Origin: ANME-2 cluster archaeon
GTDB lineage: Archaea > Halobacteriota > Methanosarcinia > Methanosarcinales > Methanocomedenaceae
DNA: 9,542 nt
Reading direction: 5' to 3'
NCBI GenBank assembly: GCA_023544495.1
Contig: JAMJFV010000067.1
Coordinates: 1 to 9,542, forward strand
Positions 1 through 6,184 of this stretch are shown one piece after another. How positions within the stretch are numbered: position 1 is the first letter of the stretch; each line of letters opens with the position of its first letter. Both the position numbers and the translations under genes were made by a program. Below the pieces are notes generated by a model that ran no database searches, was not told the origin of the DNA, and saw only the letters and a list, made by a program, of their open reading frames with translations.

Positions 1-386
1 TACCCCCCTGTTCTTCCCTCAAGTTCAGCTTTGTTGGGAACTGCGAGTTGGTCAGGACTGTAGATCGTTTCTTCCCTGGTCCAACAGGCCAGTTCAAAAT
101 GTTTTGTCATAGACAACGCTCCGTTTGGACAGAATTCAACACACAATCCACAGAACATACAATGTCCATTATCAAATTGTGGATACCATTTCCCGGATTT
201 CACAATCTCAATGACATTATTGGGACACATCTGGGAACATATGCCACACCCCACACATTTATCCTTATCCAGGTGTTGCTGACCTCTAAATGCATCGGGA
301 AGTTCCATAATTTCTTCCGGATACAGTCTCGTTACAGATTTTGTGTATACATTGCGAAGTGTTAAATATAAATTTCTCAGTACCAT
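1..386 (-). CDS. fpoI: FpoI, 2x[4Fe-4S] ferredoxin-like subunit of F420H2 dehydrogenase (3' end cut by window edge)
   Basis: This gene has the NuoI/complex I 23-kDa fold and would carry electrons through two [4Fe-4S] clusters in the peripheral arm of the Fpo complex. Reading the minus strand from the ATG at 386 gives 128 codons with no stop before the window edge, so the C-terminus is missing. Two cluster motifs of the form CxxCxxCxxxCP are complete: Cys44, 47, 50, 54 and Cys76, 79, 82, 86. The first begins in the stretch DKCVGCGICSQMCP. A strong Shine-Dalgarno (GGAGGGG, about 393-399) lies 6 bases before the ATG, and the gene starts 13 nt after the fpoH stop, so it is a co-transcribed member of the fpo operon. 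Residues past about 95 (ELACWTREETIYSP) match the usual tail of NuoI-like proteins. The identity is secure from the cluster motifs and from the gene order; the true length is unknown. Confidence 0.93.
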   Translation of the reverse strand, partial: MVLRNLYLTLRNVYTKSVTRLYPEEIMELPDAFRGQQHLDKDKCVGCGICSQMCPNNVIEIVKSGKWYPQFDNGHCMFCGLCVEFCPNGALSMTKHFELACWTREETIYSPDQLAVPNKAELEGRTGG

Positions 387-399
387 CTCTTTCCCCTCC

Positions 400-1464
400 T
401 CAGGCCCACATTAATCCGATGATAGTTGACCACACAAGGTTCAGCATTGCAAGTGGTATCAATACTTTCCAGCCGATATCACTTACCTGATCGATCCTTA
501 ACCTGGGTAAAGCACCGCGGACCCAGATCATGCCCATCATCACGAATATTGCCTTAACAATCACCCAGAAGATACCGGGAATCCATAGATTACCGATAAG
601 CGGGAGACCATTCCATCCCCCCAGGAATATCAGGCTTACCACAATAGCGCCAACCACTGCATGGAAATATTCAGCGAAGAATGCCAGACCCCATCTCATA
701 CCACTATATTCCGTAGCCCACCCTGCAATGAGCTCTTCCTCTGCTTCTGTCTGGTCAAATGGTATTCGTCCTACATCAGCCAACAAGGCAATGCCAAATA
801 CTACGAATCCCATTGGTTGTGCAATTATGAACCAGATACTTGACTGGGCTTTTACGATTTCGACAATATCCAGCGAATGAGCCATTACTGCCACACTGAT
901 AATTGTAATTCCCAGAGGGACCTCATACCCGATCATCTTTGCAATGTTCCTGAATCCCGCAAGCAGCGAATATTTACTGCCTGAACCCCAGCCTGCCATA
1001 AATATGCCAAAAATGGCCAATGCTGAAACGGCTTCCAGATAGAGAATACTGACATCCATCGTGGATACTGCCAAGGCGTATTCGTTCCCCTTGATTACAA
1101 GGAGGTCAAAGGGGATGACTGCCACCATTAAAAAACCGGACGTGAGTGCAACAATAGGCGCACCTATAAACAACCATTTATCTGCGTTGGCAGGTATAAT
1201 ATCTTCTTTCGTGAACAGTTTAACAGCATCAGCGATAAGCTGTAATAAACCAAACCGGCCGCCAACACGATTCGGTCCGATCCTGGATTGGATATCCCCC
1301 AGAAATTTTCGCTCAAGGTATACCATGACAAGAGCTCCGCCAAAAACACCGCCAATCACAGCTCCACCAACTATGCCCCTTACCCAGGGTGCTAATTCCC
1401 ATGTTGAAAAGAAAAAGATAAGGAAATTCATAATTGCATCATATATGTCGACAAATATTCCCAT
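400..1464 (-). CDS. fpoH: FpoH, membrane subunit of F420H2 dehydrogenase (NuoH/ND1 family)
   Basis: FpoH is the membrane subunit that joins the peripheral arm to the proton-pumping arm and forms part of the quinone or methanophenazine site in complex I relatives. The 354-aa product is very hydrophobic, with about eight membrane segments. It carries the family signatures ERKFLGDIQSRIGPNRVG (residues 51-68) and IPFDQTEAEEELIAG followed by WATEYSGM (224-246 region), plus WVRGALPRLRIDQ near 314-326. I chose the ATG at 1464 (MGIFVDIYDA) over an in-frame ATG at 1494. The 1464 start has a GGAG at 1475-1478, ten bases upstream, and gives the normal family length, whereas the longer form would add ten polar residues and overlap fpoD. 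The Shine-Dalgarno overlaps the fpoD stop codon, so translation is probably coupled. The stop is TGA. Confidence 0.95.
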   Translation of the reverse strand: MGIFVDIYDAIMNFLIFFFSTWELAPWVRGIVGGAVIGGVFGGALVMVYLERKFLGDIQSRIGPNRVGGRFGLLQLIADAVKLFTKEDIIPANADKWLFIGAPIVALTSGFLMVAVIPFDLLVIKGNEYALAVSTMDVSILYLEAVSALAIFGIFMAGWGSGSKYSLLAGFRNIAKMIGYEVPLGITIISVAVMAHSLDIVEIVKAQSSIWFIIAQPMGFVVFGIALLADVGRIPFDQTEAEEELIAGWATEYSGMRWGLAFFAEYFHAVVGAIVVSLIFLGGWNGLPLIGNLWIPGIFWVIVKAIFVMMGMIWVRGALPRLRIDQVSDIGWKVLIPLAMLNLVWSTIIGLMWA

Positions 1465-1477
1465 ACTATCACATCTC

Positions 1478-2608
1478 CTACCTGTCGACCTCACTGGTAC
1501 ATGAATCCATACTCGCAGCTATTGCAGCCACGTCTGCCACATACGTCCCAACCAATAATGGCGGAAGAGCCTGTGCCGTGGCAAATGCCGGACCCCGGAT
1601 CCTGAAGCGATACGGTTTATCCGAACCGTCGGATATAATGTACATCCCCATCTCTCCCCTTGGATCTTCAATCCGGCTATATACCTCCCCTGGTGCCGGC
1701 CGGGTAATGTAAGGCATTACATTCTGCTTATAAGGGCCGGTAGGCATCTGGTCAAGGACCTGCTCAATAATGTAGATGCTCTCAAGGATTTCCAGCAGTC
1801 TTACTTTAACGCGTGAAAATACATCGCCATCGGTCTGGGTGATTACATCGAAATCAAGGTCATCATATACTAAATAGGGCTCGACCCGCCTCAGATCATA
1901 TTCCACACCCGTGGCTCGTAAAGGTGGTCCTGCCACACCAAGTTCCTTGGCTTGACTGGCAGTTAATACGCCAACACCTTTTGTCCTTTTAAGATAAACT
2001 GAATCACTGGACAACATCTCATCATGGGATTTGACCAGTTTCTTCAACTCGCCCAGGGTTTTTAATGCCATTTCCTTATAACCTGGTGGCAGGTCGTGTG
2101 CTACCCCGCCAAACCTCGCATAATTATGGTTCAATCTTGAGCCTGTAATAGCTTCCAGCAGAGATACGATCCCTTCCCGTTCCCGTACCATATAAATGAA
2201 CATGGTTAAAAAACCCACATCTGTTGTATATTCGCCTATTCCTAACAGATGGCTCTGTATCCTGCAAAGCTCATTGGTCAATACCCTGAGATATTTTGCA
2301 CGGTCTGTCGGTTCTATACCCAGTAATTCCTCCATACCCCGGCAATACACATCATTATTGGAATTTGAGGCAAGGTAACATATCCTGTCAGTAAGTGGCA
2401 GGATCTGAATATATGTCCTGTCTTCGAATACCTTTTCCATACCTTTATGGATATACCCTATCTTGAGTTCGGCCTCTCGTATGGTCTCACCCTCTATCTT
2501 CAGGTCTAGCAAAAAAGGACCTGGTTGCAACGGATGCTGTGGTCCGAGATGCAGGAGTATTTCAGATGGTTTGGGTGGGGAAGTAATTTGAGTTGTTGTA
2601 TGAGTCAT
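1478..2608 (-). CDS. fpoD: FpoD, 49-kDa-type subunit of F420H2 dehydrogenase (NuoD family)
   Basis: FpoD is the NuoD/49-kDa subunit, homologous to the large subunit of NiFe hydrogenases, and with FpoB it forms the site where electrons pass to the membrane carrier methanophenazine. The 376-aa protein opens with the family motif LGPQHP (residues 21-26). It contains the conserved stretches IGYIHKGMEK, NELCRIQSHLLGIG, ITGSRLNHNYARFGG, and RIEDPRGEMGMYIISDG near residue 315, and ends in the typical SEVDR. The hydrogenase-type Ni-binding Cys pairs are absent, as expected for this family. It is a separate protein, not the NuoCD fusion seen in some bacteria. The start at 2608 has AGGTGAT (2614-2620) just upstream, overlapping the fpoC stop codon, with only 10 nt between the two genes. 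It ends in TAG, with a TGA in frame two codons later. Confidence 0.96.
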   Translation of the reverse strand: MTHTTTQITSPPKPSEILLHLGPQHPLQPGPFLLDLKIEGETIREAELKIGYIHKGMEKVFEDRTYIQILPLTDRICYLASNSNNDVYCRGMEELLGIEPTDRAKYLRVLTNELCRIQSHLLGIGEYTTDVGFLTMFIYMVREREGIVSLLEAITGSRLNHNYARFGGVAHDLPPGYKEMALKTLGELKKLVKSHDEMLSSDSVYLKRTKGVGVLTASQAKELGVAGPPLRATGVEYDLRRVEPYLVYDDLDFDVITQTDGDVFSRVKVRLLEILESIYIIEQVLDQMPTGPYKQNVMPYITRPAPGEVYSRIEDPRGEMGMYIISDGSDKPYRFRIRGPAFATAQALPPLLVGTYVADVAAIAASMDSCTSEVDR

Positions 2609-2618
2609 TGTTCATCAC

Positions 2619-3137
2619 CTATGTCGGATTGGGATATCCTGCGTAATCTTTGCGCAGTGGCCATTCTCCTTCCATGTCTTCCGGTAGCAACAGGACCTTC
2701 AAATAAGGACAATCATTAAAAATTATACCAAATAGTTCGTACGTTTCCCGTTCATACCAATTTGCATTCCAGTAGATATCACACAGTGAGTCGATCTTCG
2801 GGTCATCCCTGGGTATTGAAGCTTTCAATGCTATGACCAGAGGTCCGCTATATGACGTGACATGATATACCACTTCCATCTTATCAGGAGGATGATCAAC
2901 ACCTGATATACAGGAAAGATGGTCAAAACCATTATCAAGTAAAAACTGCATGATCGGTTTTACCCTGCCCGGGTCTATTCGGGCTACTGCCCGGTTCGGC
3001 AAAGGAACATCAACATCAAAAACGCCATCTTTAAAGGTTTCTGATAGTGCTACCATAATGGTTCTATCGATTTTTGGTGGTTCAATGATATCCCTGGTAC
3101 CATCCACCATTTCATTATCTGCATTTTCATCTACCAT
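2619..3137 (-). CDS. fpoC: FpoC, 30-kDa-type subunit of F420H2 dehydrogenase (NuoC family)
   Basis: FpoC is the NuoC/30-kDa subunit, a cofactor-free structural part of the peripheral arm that packs against FpoD. The 172-aa sequence contains the NuoC signature NWYERETYELFGI (126-138), then YLKVLLLPEDMEG and PLRKDYAGYP (160-169), which closes the conserved domain. The first 25 residues are acidic and poorly conserved in kind, so the exact N-terminus is less certain; a second in-frame Met lies at residue 10 (3110). I prefer the first ATG because AGGGGTG at about 3144-3150 sits 6 bases before it and overlaps the fpoB TAG. Only 3 nt separate the fpoB stop from this ATG, which indicates tight coupling. 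The length is typical for the archaeal stand-alone form. Confidence 0.94.
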   Translation of the reverse strand: MVDENADNEMVDGTRDIIEPPKIDRTIMVALSETFKDGVFDVDVPLPNRAVARIDPGRVKPIMQFLLDNGFDHLSCISGVDHPPDKMEVVYHVTSYSGPLVIALKASIPRDDPKIDSLCDIYWNANWYERETYELFGIIFNDCPYLKVLLLPEDMEGEWPLRKDYAGYPNPT

Positions 3138-3140
3138 GTT

Positions 3141-3683
3141 CTACACCCCTATATCAGCTGGATTTGGAACTACAGTCCTATCCTGTTGTGCTTCGATCTT
3201 TTTCTGAAGCTCAATAAAACCATCAAGAAGAGCTTCAGGTCTTGGCGGGCAACCAGGAATGTAGATATCCACCGGGAATATTTCATCCATATTGATAACA
3301 GTACTATATGATTCCCACCATGGACCGCCAGATATTGCACATTCTCCCATCATCATTATCCACTTTGGTTCCACCATCTGGTCCCAGACTCTTTTCAGAG
3401 CAGGCAGATATTTCTTGGTAACATAACCGCTGATCATCATCACATCGGCCTGTCTTGGAGATGCTCGCGGCATGATACCGAACCTGTCTGTATCATAATG
3501 TGCCACACCCACGCATATCTGTTCAATTCCGCAACAACCCATCGGATGGGTCATGAACCATAACGAATTCTTACGGCCCCAGTTTACCAGTTTTTGCAGA
3601 GGAGAACTCTTAATAAAATCATGTATTGCACTGGTAGTGGTGAATGCAACATTGGATGGTAGCTCGATCTCTATTTGATCCAT
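3141..3683 (-). CDS. fpoB: FpoB, N2 cluster subunit of F420H2 dehydrogenase (NuoB/PSST family)
   Basis: FpoB carries the terminal [4Fe-4S] cluster (N2 in complex I) that reduces the membrane electron carrier. All four cluster ligands are visible, counting from the chosen start: the vicinal pair Cys50-Cys51 in HPMGCCGIEQ, Cys115 in GECAISGG, and Cys145 in IPGCPPRPEALLDG. The length of 180 aa is normal. The reading frame stays open to an ATG at 3704, but the ATG at 3683 (MDQIEIELPSN) is the better start because GGGGG at 3691-3695 lies 7 bases upstream. With this start the gene overlaps the end of fpoA by 13 nt, so the two are very likely translated together. The stop is TAG. Confidence 0.95.
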   Translation of the reverse strand: MDQIEIELPSNVAFTTTSAIHDFIKSSPLQKLVNWGRKNSLWFMTHPMGCCGIEQICVGVAHYDTDRFGIMPRASPRQADVMMISGYVTKKYLPALKRVWDQMVEPKWIMMMGECAISGGPWWESYSTVINMDEIFPVDIYIPGCPPRPEALLDGFIELQKKIEAQQDRTVVPNPADIGV

Positions 3684-4066
3684 TGTAAAACCCCCTTCTT
3701 CCATGCATACACATATCCCAGGAACACAACCAGTAAGAATATAAACATCTCAAACACAGCAAGCCCGGTGCTGAACCCAAAAACAGCGTTCATTACCGTA
3801 TCGTTCACGTACACGGTTACCCATGGATACAGGAATAAGACCTCAACATCGAACAGTACAAAAAGTATTGCTAAGGCATAATATTCAACATTGAACATAA
3901 TATTGGCACTACCAGTGGGAACGGAACCACTTTCATATGTCGTGAACTTGGCTGGCGACTTACTTCTTGGCGATAACTGCTTGACTAAAAACATTATTGC
4001 AAGAGGAATCACTAAACCAAATAGTACGAAGACAGCTACAGGTATAAAAGAATCAATAATCTCCAT
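3671..4066 (-). CDS. fpoA: FpoA, small membrane subunit of F420H2 dehydrogenase (NuoA/ND3 family)
   Basis: FpoA is the NuoA/ND3-type subunit at the junction of the membrane and peripheral arms. The 131-aa protein has three hydrophobic segments, at about residues 7-28, 60-80 and 92-119. Between and within them is the family signature: YESGSVPTG (44-52), then NVEYYALAILFVLFDVE (59-75), with the conserved acidic pair in FDVE, and FLYPW. It is the first gene of the fpo operon. A strong Shine-Dalgarno, GAGGTGA (4071-4077), sits four bases before the ATG at 4066, and a TATA-like element lies about 45 nt upstream. Its last 13 nt overlap fpoB. The stop is TAG. Confidence 0.95.
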   Translation of the reverse strand: MEIIDSFIPVAVFVLFGLVIPLAIMFLVKQLSPRSKSPAKFTTYESGSVPTGSANIMFNVEYYALAILFVLFDVEVLFLYPWVTVYVNDTVMNAVFGFSTGLAVFEMFIFLLVVFLGYVYAWKKGVLQWIK

Positions 4067-4099
4067 ATCATCACCTCATTGTCCTAACCAAGGTGAGTT

Positions 4100-4119
4100 G
4101 GATTATATGTATAAAAATG
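4100..4119 (-). promoter_or_regulatory. Probable TATA promoter of the fpo operon
   Basis: On the minus strand the sequence reads ACATTTTTATACATATAATC, an AT-rich TATA-like block (TTTTTATA at 4110-4117) centred about 47 nt before the fpoA start. Archaeal transcription normally begins about 25 nt downstream of the TATA centre, which would give a short leader of about 20 nt ending in the fpoA Shine-Dalgarno. The position after the thi4 terminator supports an independent promoter. The box is inferred from composition and spacing only. Confidence 0.55.
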
Positions 4120-4231
4120 TTATGAAATTATTTCCACCAGACCAATGGCTTACAAATCCCATGTATACCGATTATTGGATACAGATCACTTGGATCCAGC
4201 TACGGTTTAGATAAAAGTTAAAATGAATTGT

Positions 4232-4288
4232 AAAAAAATATAAACAAATAAAACGCTATCAGGTCAGCTCCCTGAGGAGCATAACCTG
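4232..4288 (-). terminator. Hairpin plus U-tract terminator after thi4
   Basis: In transcript order, starting 15 nt after the thi4 stop, there is a two-part hairpin: CAGGT / ACCTG (outer stem, 4284-4288 with 4260-4264) around GCTCC TCAG GGAGC (inner stem 4276-4280 with 4267-4271, loop of four). It is followed by a T-rich run on the minus strand that ends in seven consecutive T (4238-4232). This is the layout of an intrinsic-type terminator and separates thi4 from the fpo operon. The reverse orientation has no U-tract. Confidence 0.75.
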
Positions 4289-4303
4289 CCAGATCTTACT
4301 CTA

Positions 4304-5113
4304 CTATACCGTTGCCAGAGGCTCGATATCCAGTATGTTCGATTCCAGTTGCTGGATTGCGATTTCAGCTACCCGCTTACCTGATATCAGCATGCCACCA
4401 AAGGTCGGACCCATTCTTGGCAGGCCATGTACGGTGGCTACAGCCATTCCTGTGGCAAGTAATCCCGGATATACCTCACCAGTATATTCGACAAGTAGAT
4501 CCTCGCTGCGGCTAACCCACATGCCGCCAAAACCTTTCACAGCTACCATACCCCTTTCCACCAGACTGTTCACGACAATTGCATCATGCCCTGTCGCATC
4601 GATCACCAGTTTTGATTCCACTGCAACAGGATCCACGCACGTGATAGCCCGGGGAAGTGCACCCACTGGCGTCCAGTTGATGACAACACCGGCAACACGG
4701 CCTTCACGCATGACAACATCATCCACCTTGGTCATATTTATTATCTTTGCACCTGCATCGCATGTAGCCGCTATCAATTTGGAGCACGCATGTGGTCCGT
4801 CTGCCATGAACAGTCCCGGTTCCACTTCCTCGTACGGTACTCCTATCTCATCCAGCACAACCTGTCCGGGGGCACGTACAGTCAGTTTGTTCATAAGGTA
4901 ACCGCCGATCCAGAAACCGCCGCCTAGATAGTTGTTAGCTTCAAAAATCACCACGTTCTTTCCAGCAGATGCCAGTTCTTTTGCAGCCACAAGACCGCTG
5001 GGACCTCCGCCCACTATCGCAACATCTGATTCGATTATTGTATTAAAGTCCCTTGTAAATCCATTGACGATTGCTCTTGTTACCTGTTTCTCATCTATAT
5101 GCTCAAATTTCAT
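4304..5113 (-). CDS. thi4: Thi4-family thiazole synthase, Cys-type active site
   Basis: Thi4 makes the ADP-thiazole precursor of thiamine from NAD+, glycine and a sulfur source. The 269-aa protein has the FAD/NAD-binding dinucleotide motif VGGGPSGLVAAKEL (34-47) followed by the acidic end of the next strand (FE, 57-58) and LGGGFWIGG (63-71). The active-site region reads ITCVDPVAVESK and then VIDATGHDA (to about 178), and the C-terminal GPTFGGMLISGKR is typical. The key position before VDP is Cys159, where the methanogen enzymes I know have His (LHVDP). Cys at this site is the suicide sulfur donor in yeast and plants and is also found in haloarchaea. I chose the ATG at 5113 (MKFEHIDEK) over the in-frame ATG at 5137 because GGTGATC (5119-5125) lies 5 bases before it. 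Two TAG codons follow in tandem at the end. It has its own promoter and terminator. Confidence 0.93.
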   Translation of the reverse strand: MKFEHIDEKQVTRAIVNGFTRDFNTIIESDVAIVGGGPSGLVAAKELASAGKNVVIFEANNYLGGGFWIGGYLMNKLTVRAPGQVVLDEIGVPYEEVEPGLFMADGPHACSKLIAATCDAGAKIINMTKVDDVVMREGRVAGVVINWTPVGALPRAITCVDPVAVESKLVIDATGHDAIVVNSLVERGMVAVKGFGGMWVSRSEDLLVEYTGEVYPGLLATGMAVATVHGLPRMGPTFGGMLISGKRVAEIAIQQLESNILDIEPLATV

Positions 5114-5146
5114 TATAAGATCACCCTTGTTGCACAATCAGTGTTT

Positions 5147-5180
5147 GTTAACGTTGGTTATGTTAATTCACACCGTTAAC
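5147..5180. promoter_or_regulatory. GTTAAC triple element / inverted repeat in the thi4 leader
   Basis: A perfect 7-bp inverted repeat, GTTAACG at 5147-5153 and CGTTAAC at 5174-5180, flanks 20 nt that contain a further GTTAAT at 5162-5167. The three hexamers start 15 and 13 nt apart. The element lies between the candidate thi4 TATA box and the thi4 start codon, near the expected transcription start. It could be an operator, for example for a thiamine-responsive regulator, or an RNA hairpin in the leader. It does not show the conserved features of a TPP riboswitch. The repeat itself is seen; its role is inferred. Confidence 0.45.
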
Positions 5181-5194
5181 TTACCCTTTCAAAC

Positions 5195-5209
5195 AATATA
5201 TCCTTTTTG
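5195..5209 (-). promoter_or_regulatory. Probable TATA/BRE promoter of thi4
   Basis: On the minus strand CAAAAAGGATATATTG places a purine-rich BRE-like AAAAAGG before a TATA-like ATATATTG (5195-5202). It is about 85 nt upstream of the thi4 ATG, giving an expected start near 5174 and a leader of roughly 60 nt that would begin at or just before the GTTAAC repeats. It also lies directly after the end of the DUF366 gene. The assignment rests on sequence match and spacing. Confidence 0.5.
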
Positions 5210-5222
5210 GAATTGAGAACTA

Positions 5223-5798
5223 TCAGAGTGGCCTGGTCTTTACAATGTCTGACTCGATATCATCCATTTCTCTGGCAAAAGCACTTGCAATCTCTCGGGC
5301 CAGTCCCATAGCGTCCGTGATACCCAGTGAATCGAGGCATGCTACCCTGACATCCGGCGGTGTCCCCTCGCATGATATATTAATGCCAAAATGAACTTTC
5401 TCTGAGGAGATGCCTGCCGTAGCAATGCTTACTGTCAGTTTTCCCGTTCCTACAAACAGGTCATCGCCATTACGCTCTGATCCTATGCCATGCTGTGCCA
5501 TAACATCTCTTGCACACACGACAAGCATGCGTTGCATGAAATATGCAACCCTCATACTGGCAGGCGAATCGAACCGCTCTACAATAAAATGCAACAGGTC
5601 CCCACCCTTTATAGCCTTGTGGTTCTGCAGGTCTTCCAGGTCCTTCATATTAGCATCCGGAATGTCCATGGCTCCCCTGAATACCACGATACTGTTGCCA
5701 GGAATGCCTATTGAATATGCCCATAACGGGCTTATCTGTGAGCCATCATAGTCCAGTGTTTCCGGTAATATCCTGACTGAAATGGAATTGATTTCCAT
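5223..5798 (-). CDS. DUF366 family protein of unknown function
   Basis: The 191-aa soluble protein matches my recollection of the archaeal DUF366 family through ETLDYDGSQISPLWAY (residues 13-28), VVFRGAMDIP (38-47), GGDLLHFIVERFDSP, GDDLFVGTGKLTVSIAT and the near C-terminal VHFGINISCEGTPPDV. No signal peptide or membrane segment is visible. No activity is established for the family as far as I know. I vaguely recall a structural link to the biotin/lipoate ligase fold, but nothing here proves it. The gene begins 9 nt after the alba stop and its ATG (5798) has no recognisable Shine-Dalgarno, so translation probably depends on ribosomes finishing alba. It ends in TGA. Confidence 0.8.
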   Translation of the reverse strand: MEINSISVRILPETLDYDGSQISPLWAYSIGIPGNSIVVFRGAMDIPDANMKDLEDLQNHKAIKGGDLLHFIVERFDSPASMRVAYFMQRMLVVCARDVMAQHGIGSERNGDDLFVGTGKLTVSIATAGISSEKVHFGINISCEGTPPDVRVACLDSLGITDAMGLAREIASAFAREMDDIESDIVKTRPL

Positions 5799-5807
5799 GA
5801 AAATCGA

Positions 5808-6086
5808 CTATTCAGGTTTTTTGCCCAATATTATTTCAATGGCTGACACATTTGATTCACCACGTTCAGAAGTAACTTTTTCGGTCGATATAATAATATC
5901 TTTTACTTCCATGTCAGTCAAAAATCGGTTCCTTGCGACTTCAGCAACATCGACTGCTCTGGATATTGCTCTTCCACGTGCCTTAATGGTCACAATATCA
6001 GCGCCTCCATTGTATTGGGTTACCACTGCGAGTACATAGTTCATCACTGGTTTATTTCCGACAAATACCACATCATCATTTTCCAT
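5808..6086 (-). CDS. alba: Alba family DNA/RNA-binding chromatin protein
   Basis: Alba is a small basic archaeal protein that binds and compacts DNA and also binds RNA. The 92-aa product is full length and carries the defining VGNKPVMNYVLAVV (9-22), the central IKARGRAISRAVDVAEVARN (34-53) and the C-terminal beta hairpin ending in SAIEIILGKK. Relative to the Sulfolobus protein (IGKKPVMNYVLA), the first of the two lysines, the Lys16 acetylation site, is Asn11 here, while the second is kept as Lys12. The ATG at 6086 is preceded by GAGGTGAGG (about 6089-6097), a very strong Shine-Dalgarno. The stop is TAG. It probably heads a two-gene unit with the DUF366 gene. Confidence 0.96.
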   Translation of the reverse strand: MENDDVVFVGNKPVMNYVLAVVTQYNGGADIVTIKARGRAISRAVDVAEVARNRFLTDMEVKDIIISTEKVTSERGESNVSAIEIILGKKPE

Positions 6087-6114
6087 TTCCTCACCTCACA
6101 GAAAATCAAAGTGG

Positions 6115-6150
6115 ATATTATAAGTTTAAACTATGTTACATATACCTTTC
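6115..6150 (-). promoter_or_regulatory. Probable promoter region of alba
   Basis: The 98-nt gap between acdB and alba contains two TATA-like blocks on the minus strand: GGTATATGT (6138-6146), preceded by purine-rich GGGAAA, and CTTATAAT (6117-6124). With the usual spacing of about 25 nt they predict starts near 6117 and 6097, both upstream of the alba Shine-Dalgarno. I cannot tell which is used. No clear terminator for acdB is visible in the gap. Confidence 0.45.
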
Positions 6151-6184
6151 CCTTAACGTTTTTGAGGAAATTGCAATGCATGAC

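Noticed and set aside
48..365. A 105-codon open frame on the plus strand at the left edge
   Set aside because: The opposite strand encodes the two complete [4Fe-4S] motifs of FpoI; the plus-strand product is a shadow.
1465..1494. Longer fpoH starting at 1494
   Set aside because: It would add ten polar residues and overlap fpoD by 17 nt; the ATG at 1464 has a GGAG at the right distance and gives the normal length.
4081..4303. Search for a small RNA or extra gene in the thi4-fpoA gap
   Set aside because: The terminator and a promoter-like block explain the ends of the gap; the middle (about 4120-4230) shows no start signal, conserved motif or strong fold that I can support.
4335..4901. A 188-codon open frame on the plus strand across thi4
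   Set aside because: It lies wholly antisense to a well-supported gene, has a Ser/Thr/Pro-rich composition typical of a shadow frame, and has no Shine-Dalgarno or recognisable domain.
5114..5137. Longer thi4 starting at 5137
   Set aside because: The GGTGATC Shine-Dalgarno lies inside this extension and serves the ATG at 5113; the extra residues (MCNKGDLI) are not a family feature.
6172..6180. TGCAATGCA palindrome just after acdB, considered as a terminator
   Set aside because: It is a very short stem with no loop and no U-tract downstream, so it is not convincing as a terminator or operator.
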